A stretch of DNA of 64,000 nt from Brasenia schreberi (taxonomy: Eukaryota > Streptophyta > Magnoliopsida > Nymphaeales > Cabombaceae). Shown here piece after piece: positions 51,501 through 63,453 of this stretch. Both the position numbers and the translations under genes were made by a program. Numbering within the stretch: position 1 is the first letter of the stretch; every line of letters starts with the position of its first letter. The notes beneath the pieces were generated by a model. The model saw only the letters and a list, made by a program, of their open reading frames with translations, had not been told where the DNA came from and did no database searches. The stretch covers positions 33,417,001-33,481,000 of the forward strand of contig JAYKKT010000091.1 of assembly GCA_036023115.1 (NCBI GenBank), in the 5' to 3' direction.

Positions 51501-54500
51501 GGTGGCCTAGCGCCAGGGGTCATGCGGCCAGGCTCTGTTGGACACGATCCGACTGGCCGTGGTGCCCTCAGGTCCTGTCATACATTGATTGAAAATAAGA
51601 TTACAAAAAATAGAAAAATACATCTTAACACCCCCTCCAACTGACGGTACCATGACTAAAAGTTTACTTACTAAAAATTGAAATAGTGGAGCTGATAGTG
51701 ATTTGGTAAGGACATCTGCAAGGTGCTATTCCGATCTCACAAACCGTAATGCCAAATTGTTTTGTAGATATTCTTCACGAATGTAGTGACAGTCCATTTC
51801 AATATGTTTGGTGCACTCATGAAAAGTATGATTATTGACTATATACATGACATTCTCGTTGACGTAGTACATAATTAGATTGACTTTCAATGATACTCCT
51901 AGATCTTGAAGTAGTCGTCTAAGCCAAGTCACTTCAATGGTTATGTTGGTCATTGCGCGATACTCAGCTTCAATAGAAGAGAGTGACGAAAATACAATAG
52001 TCTATTGTGGAATGCTTATCATTTACATCACCACCCCAGTCGGCATCAGTATAAGCAATTAATTGACGTAAGGATGAAAAGGATAGAATCCTCTCTTAGT
52101 TGTGGTTTGCCGAATATATCGGACGATCCTCATAATTGCACTCATATGTACAGATTTAGGTGCATGTTGGAACTGATTTTAAAAACGTGTTATGGTGAGA
52201 TAAGTGAGTGCCCCAGCCATATGTATGTAAGGAGTACGATCTCTCAACGACTCTCTATCAACAAGTCATACTTTTTGGTTGATCGCCTTAGGTGTCTCAA
52301 CAATTCTATCATAAGTCCTAATATAGGAATAACATCATTAGCTAATTTAGTTTGGGATAAAAAGAAACCTCTAACATCTTTAGTTACCTCAATACCAAAA
52401 AAGTAAGATAGTTGTCCAAGATCCTTCATCTCAAACATCTTACCAAGTTCTTGCTTGATATATTGGATCTGATAATCATCACTACCTATAATAATCATGT
52501 TGTCTACATAGGAGAGAAGAATAACAATACCTGCAGCAAATTTTCTTATAAACAAGGTTGTGTCATTATAACAAGTAGTAAAACCATGAAAATCATGAAT
52601 TCAGTCATTTTGTTAAACCAAGTCTTAGGAGCTTATTTGAGACCCTTTTTAGTCGTAAGACTAGGAGGAGGTTCCATATATACCTCTTCATTTAACTTGT
52701 TAGAAAAAGAATCACTCGGGCCCGACCCTAGCCTTCAACGATTAGTTGGGGTAGCCATTGGGGGGTTGGTCACCTTCACTTCCTCTTGTCTCCTCTCTCT
52801 CACTTACTCTTCTCTTCTTTATAAATACTCCTAAACCTTTCTAAACATTAAGCCTTTTGTGACTAATCAATAAAGATTATTTATTCGGTTGGTTTGCTTT
52901 GTGTTCATTATTCTTTTGGTGTGCCCTCGTTGCACTCGGCTATAGCATTTTCTAAGGCTTTGTGATAGTTACATTGTGGTGATATTTATTCATCGATCTT
53001 CCGCAACTATATTGGAACATTATTTTCATTACATGGTATTAGAGTCATTTTCGATCGTGGAAACACCGATTATCGCCTCGAAAAACGTGTCGATAGTGCT
53101 CTTGATTTTGTTATAAGTTTACCTCTTTATAATTATTTTTCTCCTTAAAATATGGATGAAAAAAGAGGATTTCATTTTCGTTTAACACCTTCAACTACAA
53201 AACATGGGCCCAAACTATGAAAAATTATCTATATTTCAAAAAATTATGGGGTTATATAAGTGGTTCGAAGGTAGAACCCTCTATTAATGCTACGCTTTAG
53301 CAAAAAGAAGAATATGAAGGAGGCCATCGAACGATCCTATGGATGCTCGTTAATAATGTAAATGAGCACAGTAGGAACACTTTGGCCGACTTCACTAATG
53401 CAAAAGAAGCATGGAATACTTAAAAAAATCTCATGTTCAAAGCGATATTGCTCATAGAATGGCATTAAGAGACAAATTGGTCTCTTTTAGACAAGGAGAT
53501 AAAGGGGTAAACGATTTCTTTGGCGAATATTCCAATATTTGGAACCAACTACATGGTTATAGAAAGAAATAAACACAATGTCTTAACGAGAGACAATGTG
53601 AAAACAATGAAGATTTTGTATATCAATTTCTACGAAGTCTCGGAGAAGAATTTGAAGGAGTTAGGTCATCTCTTATTATCGGAAGCCATTTCCTACCAAA
53701 GAAGAGGTTCTTACCGATCTTCAAATGGCGAAAACAAGAATAAATGAAACTAGGTTTCAAAAAGATACCGCACTTGCCGCATCTAAACCCGAAGCAAATG
53801 TGAAGACTTATCGTCCTCCCCGTTTCAAAAATAAAGGATCAAGAGAAGCCGAGCACATAAGGCCAAATTGCCCTAAATTGAAAAAGAAGGTGGCCTTAGT
53901 GGAGAAAAATGCTTCGTCTTTCATTCTTTCACTTCAAGAAAAAGTGAAGCAACTTGAAGCTCAAATGAAGGAGAAAACAACAGTTGGTGCAGTTTGCTTT
54001 TCTTCAACAAAAAAAATTCAAGGTACGACTTCTTGGATTCTTGATTCGGGTGCTTCGTTTCATGACTTCTAATGAAAGAATTTTAAATTCATGTGTTAAA
54101 AAAACTTTATCTTGTGTTTACACCACGAATGGAACAAAATTAGATGTAGATATAATTGGTGATTTACAAAATAAAATTTTTAAAATCTCCAAAACTAGTG
54201 TTGTTCCAAAACTAAATTTGAACTTACTCTGTATCTCAAATTTCATATGAAAATTATGTTGTAACCTTTTCATCCACGGGATGTAGTGTAGAGGATCGTT
54301 TCTCGAAGAAGGTGATTTGTCGTTGCCAGAGAGAGGGCAGACTTTACATTATGGACTATTTGCATAGTATAGGATATGTTAATGTTTTGACAAATGATGC
54401 TCTTTTATGGCACAAGAGACTGGACATTTTAACGCTCAAAAATTGTATCAATGTCCTCTTGGAATGAAATCTAAGGAATCTTTTTCTTGCAAAGATTGTG

Positions 54501-57500
54501 TTCTCGGTAAAATGCAACATCTTCTATTTCCAAACAAAACACATGTTACAACAAGACCCTTCGAAATAGTTCATTCGGATGTATGGGGTCCGACACCCGT
54601 TTTGTCTAAAGGAGGTATTTCCTATTATGTCATTTTTATAGATGACTTTACTAGATATACATGGGTTTATCTTTTAAAAGCAAAATCCGATGTCTTTCAA
54701 AATTTTGTTATCTTTCATAATCTTGTAAAAAATCAATTTAATTCCGAAATCAAGAAATTTAGATCCGATTGAGGAGGAGAGTTTATGTCAAAGGATTTTA
54801 AAAACCATCTGAATACGTTTGGAATTATACATCAAACTTCTTGCTCTAAGACTCTTCAACAAAATGGTATTTCCGAATGTAAGTATAGACATATTTTGAA
54901 AACCACAAGAACTTTGCTTTTATGTGGTGTTCCTAAAAATTTCTGGACAGAAGCTATTATGACTGCAGTCTATTTAATTAATCGGATGCCCTCTTCGATT
55001 TTATAAAATGTGTCCTATAGAAAAACTCTTTAAAGTTTCTCCCAACTATACAAGACTGCGAATTTTTGGATGTAAATGCTTTGTTTATACTGACAAAAAT
55101 GATAAACTATCATCTCGGGCCATTAGGATATGGAATAACCAAAAAGAGGTATAGGTGTTATGATTGTAAAAATAATAAGCTTTAAGTATCACGAGATGTT
55201 AAGTTTTTTCTAAATGAATATGTTTTTAAAGGCATGGATGATGATAGTTCTCTTGATGACTCCTCCTATTCCTTCTTGAATGATATTTTAGGTGAAGAGG
55301 TAATTCATGAAGAAAATGATCTTGATGAACATATGATTACAAGACACCCTATTACACCTTTTGATCAACATTACAATAGGAGAATTGTGCCTATTCCTAG
55401 AAGGTCAAACCATGATTCTAGACCTCCTGAAAGATTTGTTTCATATGATAGTTTTTCACCCAAACATAGAACTTTAGTAAAAAATATTTCAGCTATAAAG
55501 GAACCTAAAACCTTTAAGAAAGCCCAATTATCACAAGACTGGATTCATGCAATGAACAAAGAGTTGGATGCTTTATATAGAGCTCAAACTTGGGATATTA
55601 TCTCTAGACCATCAAACAAAAGGACTATAGGTTGTCAGTGGGTCTATAAAATCAAGACTAATGGTGATGGTTCATTAGATCGCTATAAAGCTAGATTAAT
55701 TGTCAAAGGTTACTCACAAGAATATGGAATTGATCAAAGGTTATTCATAAGAATATGGAATTGATTATGAAGAGACCTTTGCTCCTGTGGCTAGAATGAC
55801 AATTCTTAGAACACTTATAGCTGTGTCTGCAATTCATCATTGAAATATCTATCAGTTAGATGTTAAAAATGCTTTTTTGAATGGTTGGTTGAAGGAAGAA
55901 GTATATATGGAGCCTCCTCCTGGTCTCAATCTTCCTAGAAACCAAGTTTTAAAGCTCATGTATTATAGATGACAAATTGTTGAGTCACCTGAAGTAATCA
56001 ACCAAAAGATAAGTGACGAACTTTTGAGTGATCCCACACCTTATAGACAGATGGTTGGAGCACTCACTTACCTTACCATAACACGGCCAGATATTGTTCA
56101 TGCCGTTCATACTGTAAGTCAGTTTCAACATGCGCCCACCTCAGTGTATATGAGTGTTGTTATGAGGATTGTTCGTTATATTCGACAAACCTCAACTAAG
56201 GAAGTATTTATATCACCTTCCTCTTTATCCCAGTTGCTCGCATATACTGATGCTGATTGGGGTGATGATGTGAATGACATGCACTCTACTACCGGCTACT
56301 GCATATTCCTTGATCACTCTCTTATCTCATGTTGATAAAAGAAATAACAAAAGGTATCTCTTTCCTCCATCGAAGCTTAGTATCGGGCAATGGCCAATAC
56401 AACTACAGAACTAACTTAGTTGTGACGACTACTTCAGGACTTGGGCATACAATTGGAAGCTCCTCCAATCATGTTCTGTGACAACAAAAGTGTTATGTAT
56501 ATAGCCAACAATCATACCTTTCATGAGCGTACAAAGCACATAGAGATGGACCGTCACTACTTTCGTAAAGAGCATCTCCAAGGTAATTTAATATTACAGT
56601 TTGTAAAATCAGAATATCAACTTGCAGATGTGTTTACCAAGTCGTTACCTGCTCCTCGATTTCAATCTTTAATTGACAAACTTTAGGTAATGGAGCTGTC
56701 AGTTTGAGGAGGGTGTTAGAAAAAAGGGTCACTCGGGCCCGACCCTGGGCCACTAGCCGTTGGAGTTGGGGTAGCCGTTGGGGGCTGGTCACAACCAGGC
56801 CCCCTTCACTTCCTCTTGTCTCCTCTCTCTCACTTACTCTTCTCTTCTCTATAAATACTCTTAAACCTTTGTAAACATTAAGCCTTTTGTGACTAATCAA
56901 TAAAAATTATTTATTCGATTGGTTTGCTTTGTATTCATTATTCTTTTGGTGTGCCCTCGTTGCACTCGGCTATAGCCTTTTCTAAGGCTTTGTGATAGTT
57001 ACATTGTGGTGATATTTATTCATCGATCTTCCACAACTATATTGGAGCATTGTCTTCATTACATAACCAACCATTTAAAAAATCATTTTTCATATTAAAT
57101 TGATAGATGTTCCAATGCTTAACAACACAAACAACTATAAGAATTATAATCATTGTCATCCTAGTTACAGGAGCAAAGGTTACCTCATAATCAATCCCAT
57201 ATTCCTATGAGTAACCCTTTACAACTAATCTAACTTTATAGCGGTAAACAGAACCATCATTATTAGTCTTAATCTTATACACCCACCTACATCCTATAGA
57301 CTTTGTTTTGAGGTCTAGGAACAACATCCCATGTTTGAGCTCTATATAAATCATCTAATTCTTCGTTCATAGCTTGAATCCAGACTTATTATGATTGGGC
57401 TTCTTTAAAGATTATAGGTTCCTTTATAGCAAAAATAGCAGTTAAGAGGGCTCTATGTCTAGAGTCGCGACTGGATTTTCTAAGCACATGTTGGGTAACA

Positions 57501-60500
57501 TTAAGAGGTCTCCTATAGTAATGTTGATCAAAAGGAACTACAAAATACCTTGAAGATGTGGGTTCATCCCGATCATTTTCTAGGTTTATCACATATCTCC
57601 TAAAATGTCATTCAAAAAGGAATAAGTAGAATCATCAATAGAACAAATATCATCCATACCTTTAAACACATATTCATGTTCGAAAAATTTGACATTTGTG
57701 AATACATAGAGTTTGTCATTTTTATAATCATAACACCTATATGTTCTCTCTGCAATTCATAGGTGCAATGTACAAATGCTTATTTAGAAAAGTATTACAA
57801 AGTATTAGGAAAACAAAATAAGAAAAAGTTAGAATTAAGATGCAGCAAAGCTACCATAGTTTAGTTCTTAATAGCACTTAGTTAACAAACAACAACTAAG
57901 CCTTTTCCCATACTAGACGGGGTTGGCTACATGGATTCTTTGTTTCCACATATCCCTATCGTGTGCCATGTTAGCAGTTAACTCCCAATAAGCTAGATCA
58001 TTCTTTATTGTTTCTTTCCAACACTTTTGTGGTCGTCCTCTACCTCTTTTAATACTTTCCAAATTTAGTTTTTCTAACCTTCTTACAGGTTCTTCTTTTG
58101 ATCTTCTTTCTATATGTCCAAACCATCTTAAACGATGTTCTCTCATTTTATCCTCTATTGGTGCCACTCCTAATTTGTTTCTAATAACCTCATTATGTAT
58201 ACGGTCTTTTCTTGTATGACCACTCATCCATCTCAACATCTTCATTTCTGTCACAGACATCTTTTGTACATGTTGATGATTAACTGCCCAACACTCACAA
58301 CCATAAAACATGGCAGGCCTAATTGCTGCTCTATAATATTTACCTTTTAATTTTAATGGTATCTTCTTATCACAAAGAATACCTGATGCTCCTCTCCATT
58401 TTAACCAACCAGCATTAATTCTATGTGTAACATCTCCATCAATTCTTCCATCACTTTGAAAAATTGACCCTAGGTATTTAAAACTTTCCTTTTGGGGAAT
58501 GCAATGTGTGCCAATTTTAATTTCTATGTGTGCCAATTTTAATGGTATCTTCCATCACTTAATAGCACTTAGTTGCCTGCATAAAAATCCTTAGCACTTC
58601 TAGCATCCCTTTGTGCTAGCACGCCCTATCTTAGGACAAATCCACTAAGCCTGCTAAGTTAGCTGAACTGCCCAGTAAGACCAGTTAAGCCTGCTAAGTG
58701 GCCTGCATAAGCAGACTTCAAACAGAGAAGGGGTTCCCTTCTTTTTATCATTCTCTTTTCTTCTTACTTCTCTTCTTCTATAACTACTACCACCACCACC
58801 ACCACCACTACCACGGATGCCAATTCTATTCTCCTCCTTTCTGTTTTATCTTTTTGTTCTTTTTACTTAGGTTCATATGGTCCTCGCCTCTAAAAAATGA
58901 AGTCATTTGTTTCAAAGCACCAAAAGGGTGTTGTTGCATTGAGATGAAAGACTACAAGAATCTAGAAACTACAAGCCCAAATCCACTCCCAAAACCATTC
59001 TCTGTCAAAAAGACCAAAGACTAAGCCAGTTCTTAATCATAAAGTTAAATCTACTCACTCATGTTTAAACTGTTAAAAAGAACATTTAGACAGCACTTAG
59101 TGGGCCTCCAATTCCAAAAGCTATTGACAACATAGAAATAGAGTTAGGAACTTAAAACCTTCTCTGTTGTAATTATTGCATACCAGCAATTTATATTGTT
59201 GTGAAGCGGGTATCAATGGCATGGACCCACTTTTATCCAACTAGATCAACCTCATACTTTTAGATGTTAGCACCGCGCCCAGATCTGGGCTACAATAAAA
59301 ATCTGAGAAAAAAAATAACTGAATCCTATAACTGAAATGTAAATGAAAGATAATATTCTTTTACGCTGAATTTTGTTAATCAAAATGATTCAGTTGCAGT
59401 ATACATTTTCATAAACCACAACCAGCTCCATATACTTGAGATCTTCTGGCTGCATAAAGATAGTTAAAGAATATGTTCCTCTTTCACCAGATCTGGACCC
59501 TAACAGTCTAAGTACAGGTTGTTTTCCAGTCAATCCTGATCAATTGATGCGGCCCTTTATCGTCGTAACTGCATGGCCAGAGGTGCTTCCGTTTTGTCAA
59601 GAGAATGAAAATGCAGCATCATGACAAAATCTAAACAAGATGACATCTGGCCAACAAAATCAATTACCTTTGTCGTGGGTGCCTGTCCTGTTGTTGCTCT
59701 GTCCTCCTGCCCTTCCTCATACGCTGAAAGATAAAACATGAATACTAGATCAAATATGCAGAACCTCAATAGTGTCATCACGAATTTAGATATCTTCAGC
59801 TTACCAATATTGACATCAACGCCTACTGGTCTTTGATTCATCCAGGGAGAAGGTTGCTGCTGCAAAAACAAATTATCAATTGACAGAAGACAAAGGAAGC
59901 AAATGGAGAATAACACGCCCTAAAGTAAAACCTTTTTCTCTTACATGATTTTAGAAACCTAAACAAGGAAAATGCTAACCCTAACTAACAAGAAGGGATT
60001 CAGGGAATCACGCCATCAGAATTCTTACCATATAGGAAGCAGGCCTTCCTCCCCTGATGTCTGTGCCAAACCCTGGACCTGTATCAGGTGTAGGAACAAA
60101 ATCACTGGGCCCTGGAGGATAATATGGATATGCAACAGGATCCGCAGGCAAAGGAGTCTGAAATGATGTTTGAAATGAAACATGAGAGAGTCCCACAAGT
60201 AGCAGGGATTTTGGCAACTTAACTGTCCCAAGCATAAAATTGTAATACCTATTCTAAAAGCTAGAAAACAAAACTCCAAATTTATGGTGCTTTCCCAACA
60301 ATGTTGAAACGCAGGGACAACAATGCAACTTGTACGATTCACACATCATCACTATTGAATGAATAAAGCAAATTTCTTTGCAGTATTCTCCTGTTTAATT
60401 GGTTTACTAAGTTGTGCAACAAAGTGAAAGGTTTCCTTCATACGAAGATAATCTCCCAAAATGCAACATATAACAAATATAAATATTGCCTTAATCTAAA

Positions 60501-61485
60501 GTAGTAAAAGAACTTAACTTCTGTGCATGTGAGTCATCAACAATGAGCAAATTGGTTATACAAGACTAAACTGCAAAGGAAACCTTACTGGAGGGAACAG
60601 CATCTCTGCAGTTGGAGTTTCATATTCTTCTGGCCCTTCATATGGCATACTCAAATCATGAACTGGAGTGATTGAGGCACCAGCACTAGGAGCAGAGTTT
60701 CGGCCTAGAGAACCTCGTATCGCTCCACATTGAACCATTTTTAGCTCCCATAGCTGTTACAATTCAATCACAAGTGTGTTACTACACTATATGAATGCAT
60801 GGATCCTTGCACATCTAAATATAGCGGGCACTGCCATATCAAAAATACGAGCCGGATGCCTAAGGAGAAGACTAGTGTCACCTGTGACACCTACTAGCTT
60901 ACCTTAATCCAAGCCACTTAGAAAGGGGACTTCTGCTTATCCCCTTTCACAGTAAAGAAAAAACAAGGTTCACCCTTCATTTTAAGTTGTCAAAATTAAC
61001 CAATAACATGATGAAAAGCATGACATCATGCCATAACAAAAAAAAAACATACTATTTATTCGGATTGGTGCAACCATTGAACATATATATATATATAGGT
61101 AAATCATCTGAATTACTAGAAGGATTTGAAGGATTTATCTGAGTACTTACTGGAACTGATTCAGGAGTCAAATCATGGTTGAGGGTAGCATTAGGATTTG
61201 GTAGGACTATATTTTTTTCTCCTCTTGAATAAGTCTGCCATTTCTTTACTTCAGTCAGATTTGTTGTCTCTTCATTCCTTTCTTTCATTGGCAATATCGG
61301 TAAAGACGATACTATTGGGAGAATTTGATTACTGCCATATGCACCAAATTACTTCTAAGTTTTCATGAAATGTAACATCCATGGTGATATACCACTTCCT
61401 CTTTTCAGGGTCATAACACTTATATCCCTTATGAGTAAAGGAATATCCAAAGAAAATACACTTCACCGCCCTAACATCAAGTTTG

Positions 61486-61523
<38 letters not shown>

Positions 61524-63027
61524 TTTTTATGCAAATGAAATCTTTTGCATCACCAAGGTCTTCTTATTCCCCCATAAATAATGTCATTATCATCTTCACA
61601 CCATATACAAATGAAATCAACATAATCATGAAACATATATAAAGGATGACCCTTGACGACCTTCTTTTGATGACTGCATACACATCAATTAAATTGTGCA
61701 ACACTTTCCAGCTTGGACATTGTTTTCGCCAGCTGACAGTTGTGCAGATCAATTTTCAAGTTAATGTTCAATTTACTTTCACCTTTAATGAGAGCATTCT
61801 TTCCTTTCAGGTTAACCTGCCATATAATCGTCTCTCCATGACTTTCTTTACTCCCACTTTTGTAAAAAGGAAGCAAAAAATGTGGAAGAAATAGAAGAAC
61901 TATTTTAAAGCATCTTCAGCTCTTCGTCACACATGTTTAGTGGTGAGACGGGCTTCATGTGTAGATGTTATCAAAGAACCAAACCTTAATGAAGTTACTA
62001 GTCCACAATATTCAAAAGCTCCCTCCATCATCAATACTGAATAGGGACTAACTGCCAATGTTTTAAGAAAGGAGGTGAAGCAACAGAAGACAATGGGAAG
62101 GAGATTAAAACTGATAAAACATACTGATGGGTGAAGGGAAATACAATTCATCTCTATCTACTCGTTCAACAATTAGATTTGGGTCTTCCACGGTCATCAG
62201 TTTTTTACCTTAATTCAACAGCACCTTTTTGTGCGACTTACTTGGGACTATTAAACCATTATTTTCTGAGTGAGTCACCAACTTAAAGTTTTTTCTGTAG
62301 GTTTCTATGATAACTTTCAGAAGAAATGAAATTCAAGACTGTTCTTTTTTAAGATACACAGCTTGTAACTTAATAGTTGATATAAGAACCTTATGGAGGT
62401 CTCAAAATAACTAAATAAATTGATTTCACGCTCTCGACTGTAACACTCATCATTGTCTTGTCATCAGCACGGACCAGCATTCCACAGTAAAAGAAACAGC
62501 TAGATGAACGGGTTTCTCATTCTAGCGTTAGAAATTTTCCAAGAAAAAAGTGCACCATACCAAGAGATTAAATCCTTTCCATATTACCACCCAGTACAAA
62601 AGATTCGTTGATAGAAAACATCCTTCTATATTAGGCCCTAAAAACAGAAGAATATAAATTTGACAAGACTATATCTAAATTTCCAGCGGTAAACAAGACT
62701 CTTTAGCTCCAGTCTTATATTTCACCAAGAACAATGGAAAATGAAAAACCCAGCATCAAAAAGAGTGCAGGTCAAATCAAACACAACCCGCACTAGTTCG
62801 AACGAAACGCCAAAGAATCAAAAGGAAAACAAGAAAACGATAAAAGGAGGATTCAATTGAGTGGAAATGAAGGATAACAATCTGCGTTTCATAAAGGGGT
62901 CGTGAATTACCCCCTGCAACTCAGTGAGGACACTGGCATCCACGTCCTCGCTAAGAAACTCATCGCGAAGCTTGCTAACGACGGAATCGACAACGTGGAG
63001 ATAGACGGCGGACACGTTCGTCGCCAT
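48566..63027 (-). CDS. TFIIA-L: Transcription initiation factor IIA large subunit (TFIIA-L), 11 exons, two defects
   Basis: TFIIA-L is processed into alpha and beta chains that stabilise TBP on the TATA box. Exons (minus): 63027-62911, 60753-60589, 60157-60029, 59859-59805, 59723-59668, 50925-50799 (or 50903-50799), 50480-50310, 50224-50188, 50093-49909, 49604-49539, 48589-48566. The N-terminus (VYLHVVDSVVSKLRDEF, then LWELKMVQCGA) matches the four-helix-bundle region. EEYETPTAEMLFPP, an Asp run and the C-terminal beta-barrel HLVLAQFEKVNRTKSRWKC...KDGIMHL follow. Exon 6 with the first acceptor encodes DFFMMTSGKRKHDDF but is out of phase; the second acceptor, 22 bases on, restores phase and gives 369 residues. 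Residues equivalent to DILFNK, just before the last ATDEFEF, are absent. Intron 5 (8.7 kb) is full of copia and RTE DNA. It could be a diverged working copy or an early pseudogene. Confidence 0.88.
51200..51630 (-). mobile_element. 3' LTR of an older copia, minus strand, TFIIA-L intron 5
   Basis: The minus strand has TGTTAAGATG after a GGAGGGGG polypurine tract, at 51630. The unit ends ...ATTGTCTTCGTTACA at 51200. Its U5-side 100 bases match the LTRs at 52698-53033 and 56714-57063, so it is the same or a sister family. The matching 5' LTR is missing. Confidence 0.75.
51631..57830 (-). pseudogene. Older copia pol relic (minus), split by a plus-strand copia
   Basis: The minus-strand relic is in two parts. 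The right part (57064-57830) carries the spacer and RT start (FVVPFDQHYYRRP, IKEPIIFKEAQS, near 57560-57410). The left part (51631-52692) carries RT with LLSYVDNMIIIGSDD and DLGQLSYFFGIEVTKD (52510-52385), then RNase H with NHTFHECTKHIEMDCHY (51830-51780) and the polypurine tract. Frames are broken by stops. The break between the parts is exactly the insertion point of the element at 52698-57063. Confidence 0.82.
52698..57063 (+). mobile_element. Copia retrotransposon with two LTRs, plus strand, TFIIA-L intron 5
   Basis: The 5' LTR is 52698-53033 and the 3' LTR 56714-57063, both TGTTAGAAAA...CATTACA. The primer-binding site TGGTATTAGAG starts at 53034 and the polypurine tract GAGGAGGG ends at 56713. 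TAACT and TAACC at 52693-52697 and 57064-57068 are the 5-bp target duplication with one mismatch. The interior shows a gag-like region, protease TTSWILDSGASFHDF, integrase PFEIVHSDVWGPTPV and YYVIFIDDFTRYTW, RT start TIGCQWVYKIKTNGDG and RNase H DPTPYRQMVGALTYL plus EYQLADVFTKSL. The RT centre carrying YVDD is deleted between about 55955 and 55975, and several frames are shifted. The LTRs differ visibly, so it is not very young and cannot move on its own. Confidence 0.9.
57884..58557 (-). mobile_element. RTE-clade LINE, copy 7 (5'-truncated), TFIIA-L intron 5
   Basis: The minus strand is open for about 205 codons of the RTE C-terminal region, with [25 protein letters not shown] and [12 protein letters not shown], and is very similar to 44842-47730. 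The 17-bp target duplication CTTAATAGCACTTAGTT is perfect at 57867-57883 and 58558-58574. A short scrambled stretch (GTGTGCCAATTTTAATGG again) lies at the 5' junction near 58528-58557, probably filler DNA from integration. Confidence 0.92.
61040..61520 (-). pseudogene. Copia pol fragment, minus strand, TFIIA-L intron 1
   Basis: The minus strand encodes KLDVRAVKCIFFGYS, THKGYKCYDP and WYITMDVTFHE (61490-61350). A Ser/Pro/Asn-rich spacer follows (PESVPVSTQINPSNPSSNSDD, down to about 61100). This is the integrase-RT connection of a copia polyprotein, with no LTRs. An (AT)n run (61479-61520) precedes KLDVRA in frame. The fragment's 3' limit is approximate. Confidence 0.75.
61521..62910. other. 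Proximal part of TFIIA-L intron 1
   Basis: AT-rich intron sequence between exon 1 and the copia fragment. No complete element, RNA gene or coding domain was recognised. Confidence 0.45.
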
Positions 63028-63453
63028 GGCCCGAACTCTCAGCGAGGAACGCAAATCACCAATTCCGTCGGCGACCCCGGCGACAGAAACCGATCGTCCG
63101 GACCCCAAATGCGATCTTTCGGTACATGATCGCAACGCAAGGTTCCCCCTTCGCTGCTTGTCACTTTCACCCACATCTACACACTTATCATTGTAAATTT
63201 GAAATTCTCTAAACACGCGTCACCGAGTGAGGACATTCGGCATTGTGCATAAACTTTCATCTCAATAGGAAACGCCCTTTCTCACCGAATGCCTGCAACG
63301 GTATTTAGGCAACCAATATGTCGGCATACATGTTGATGGTTGAATTCATCTTAAGTAAAATTAGAATGGGCAAAGTCATTTCTTACATAAAATTTTCTTC
63401 TCCTTTTGGTGGTGAATTCAACTCCGCCTTCTTCTCCTTTTGGTGGTGAATTC
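63028..63453. other. Upstream region of TFIIA-L
   Basis: The 200 bases next to the TFIIA-L start codon are GC-richer than the surroundings and are the likely promoter and leader, with no clear TATA box. A 34-bp direct repeat lies at 63395-63428 and 63429-63462. No gene was seen. Confidence 0.45.
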
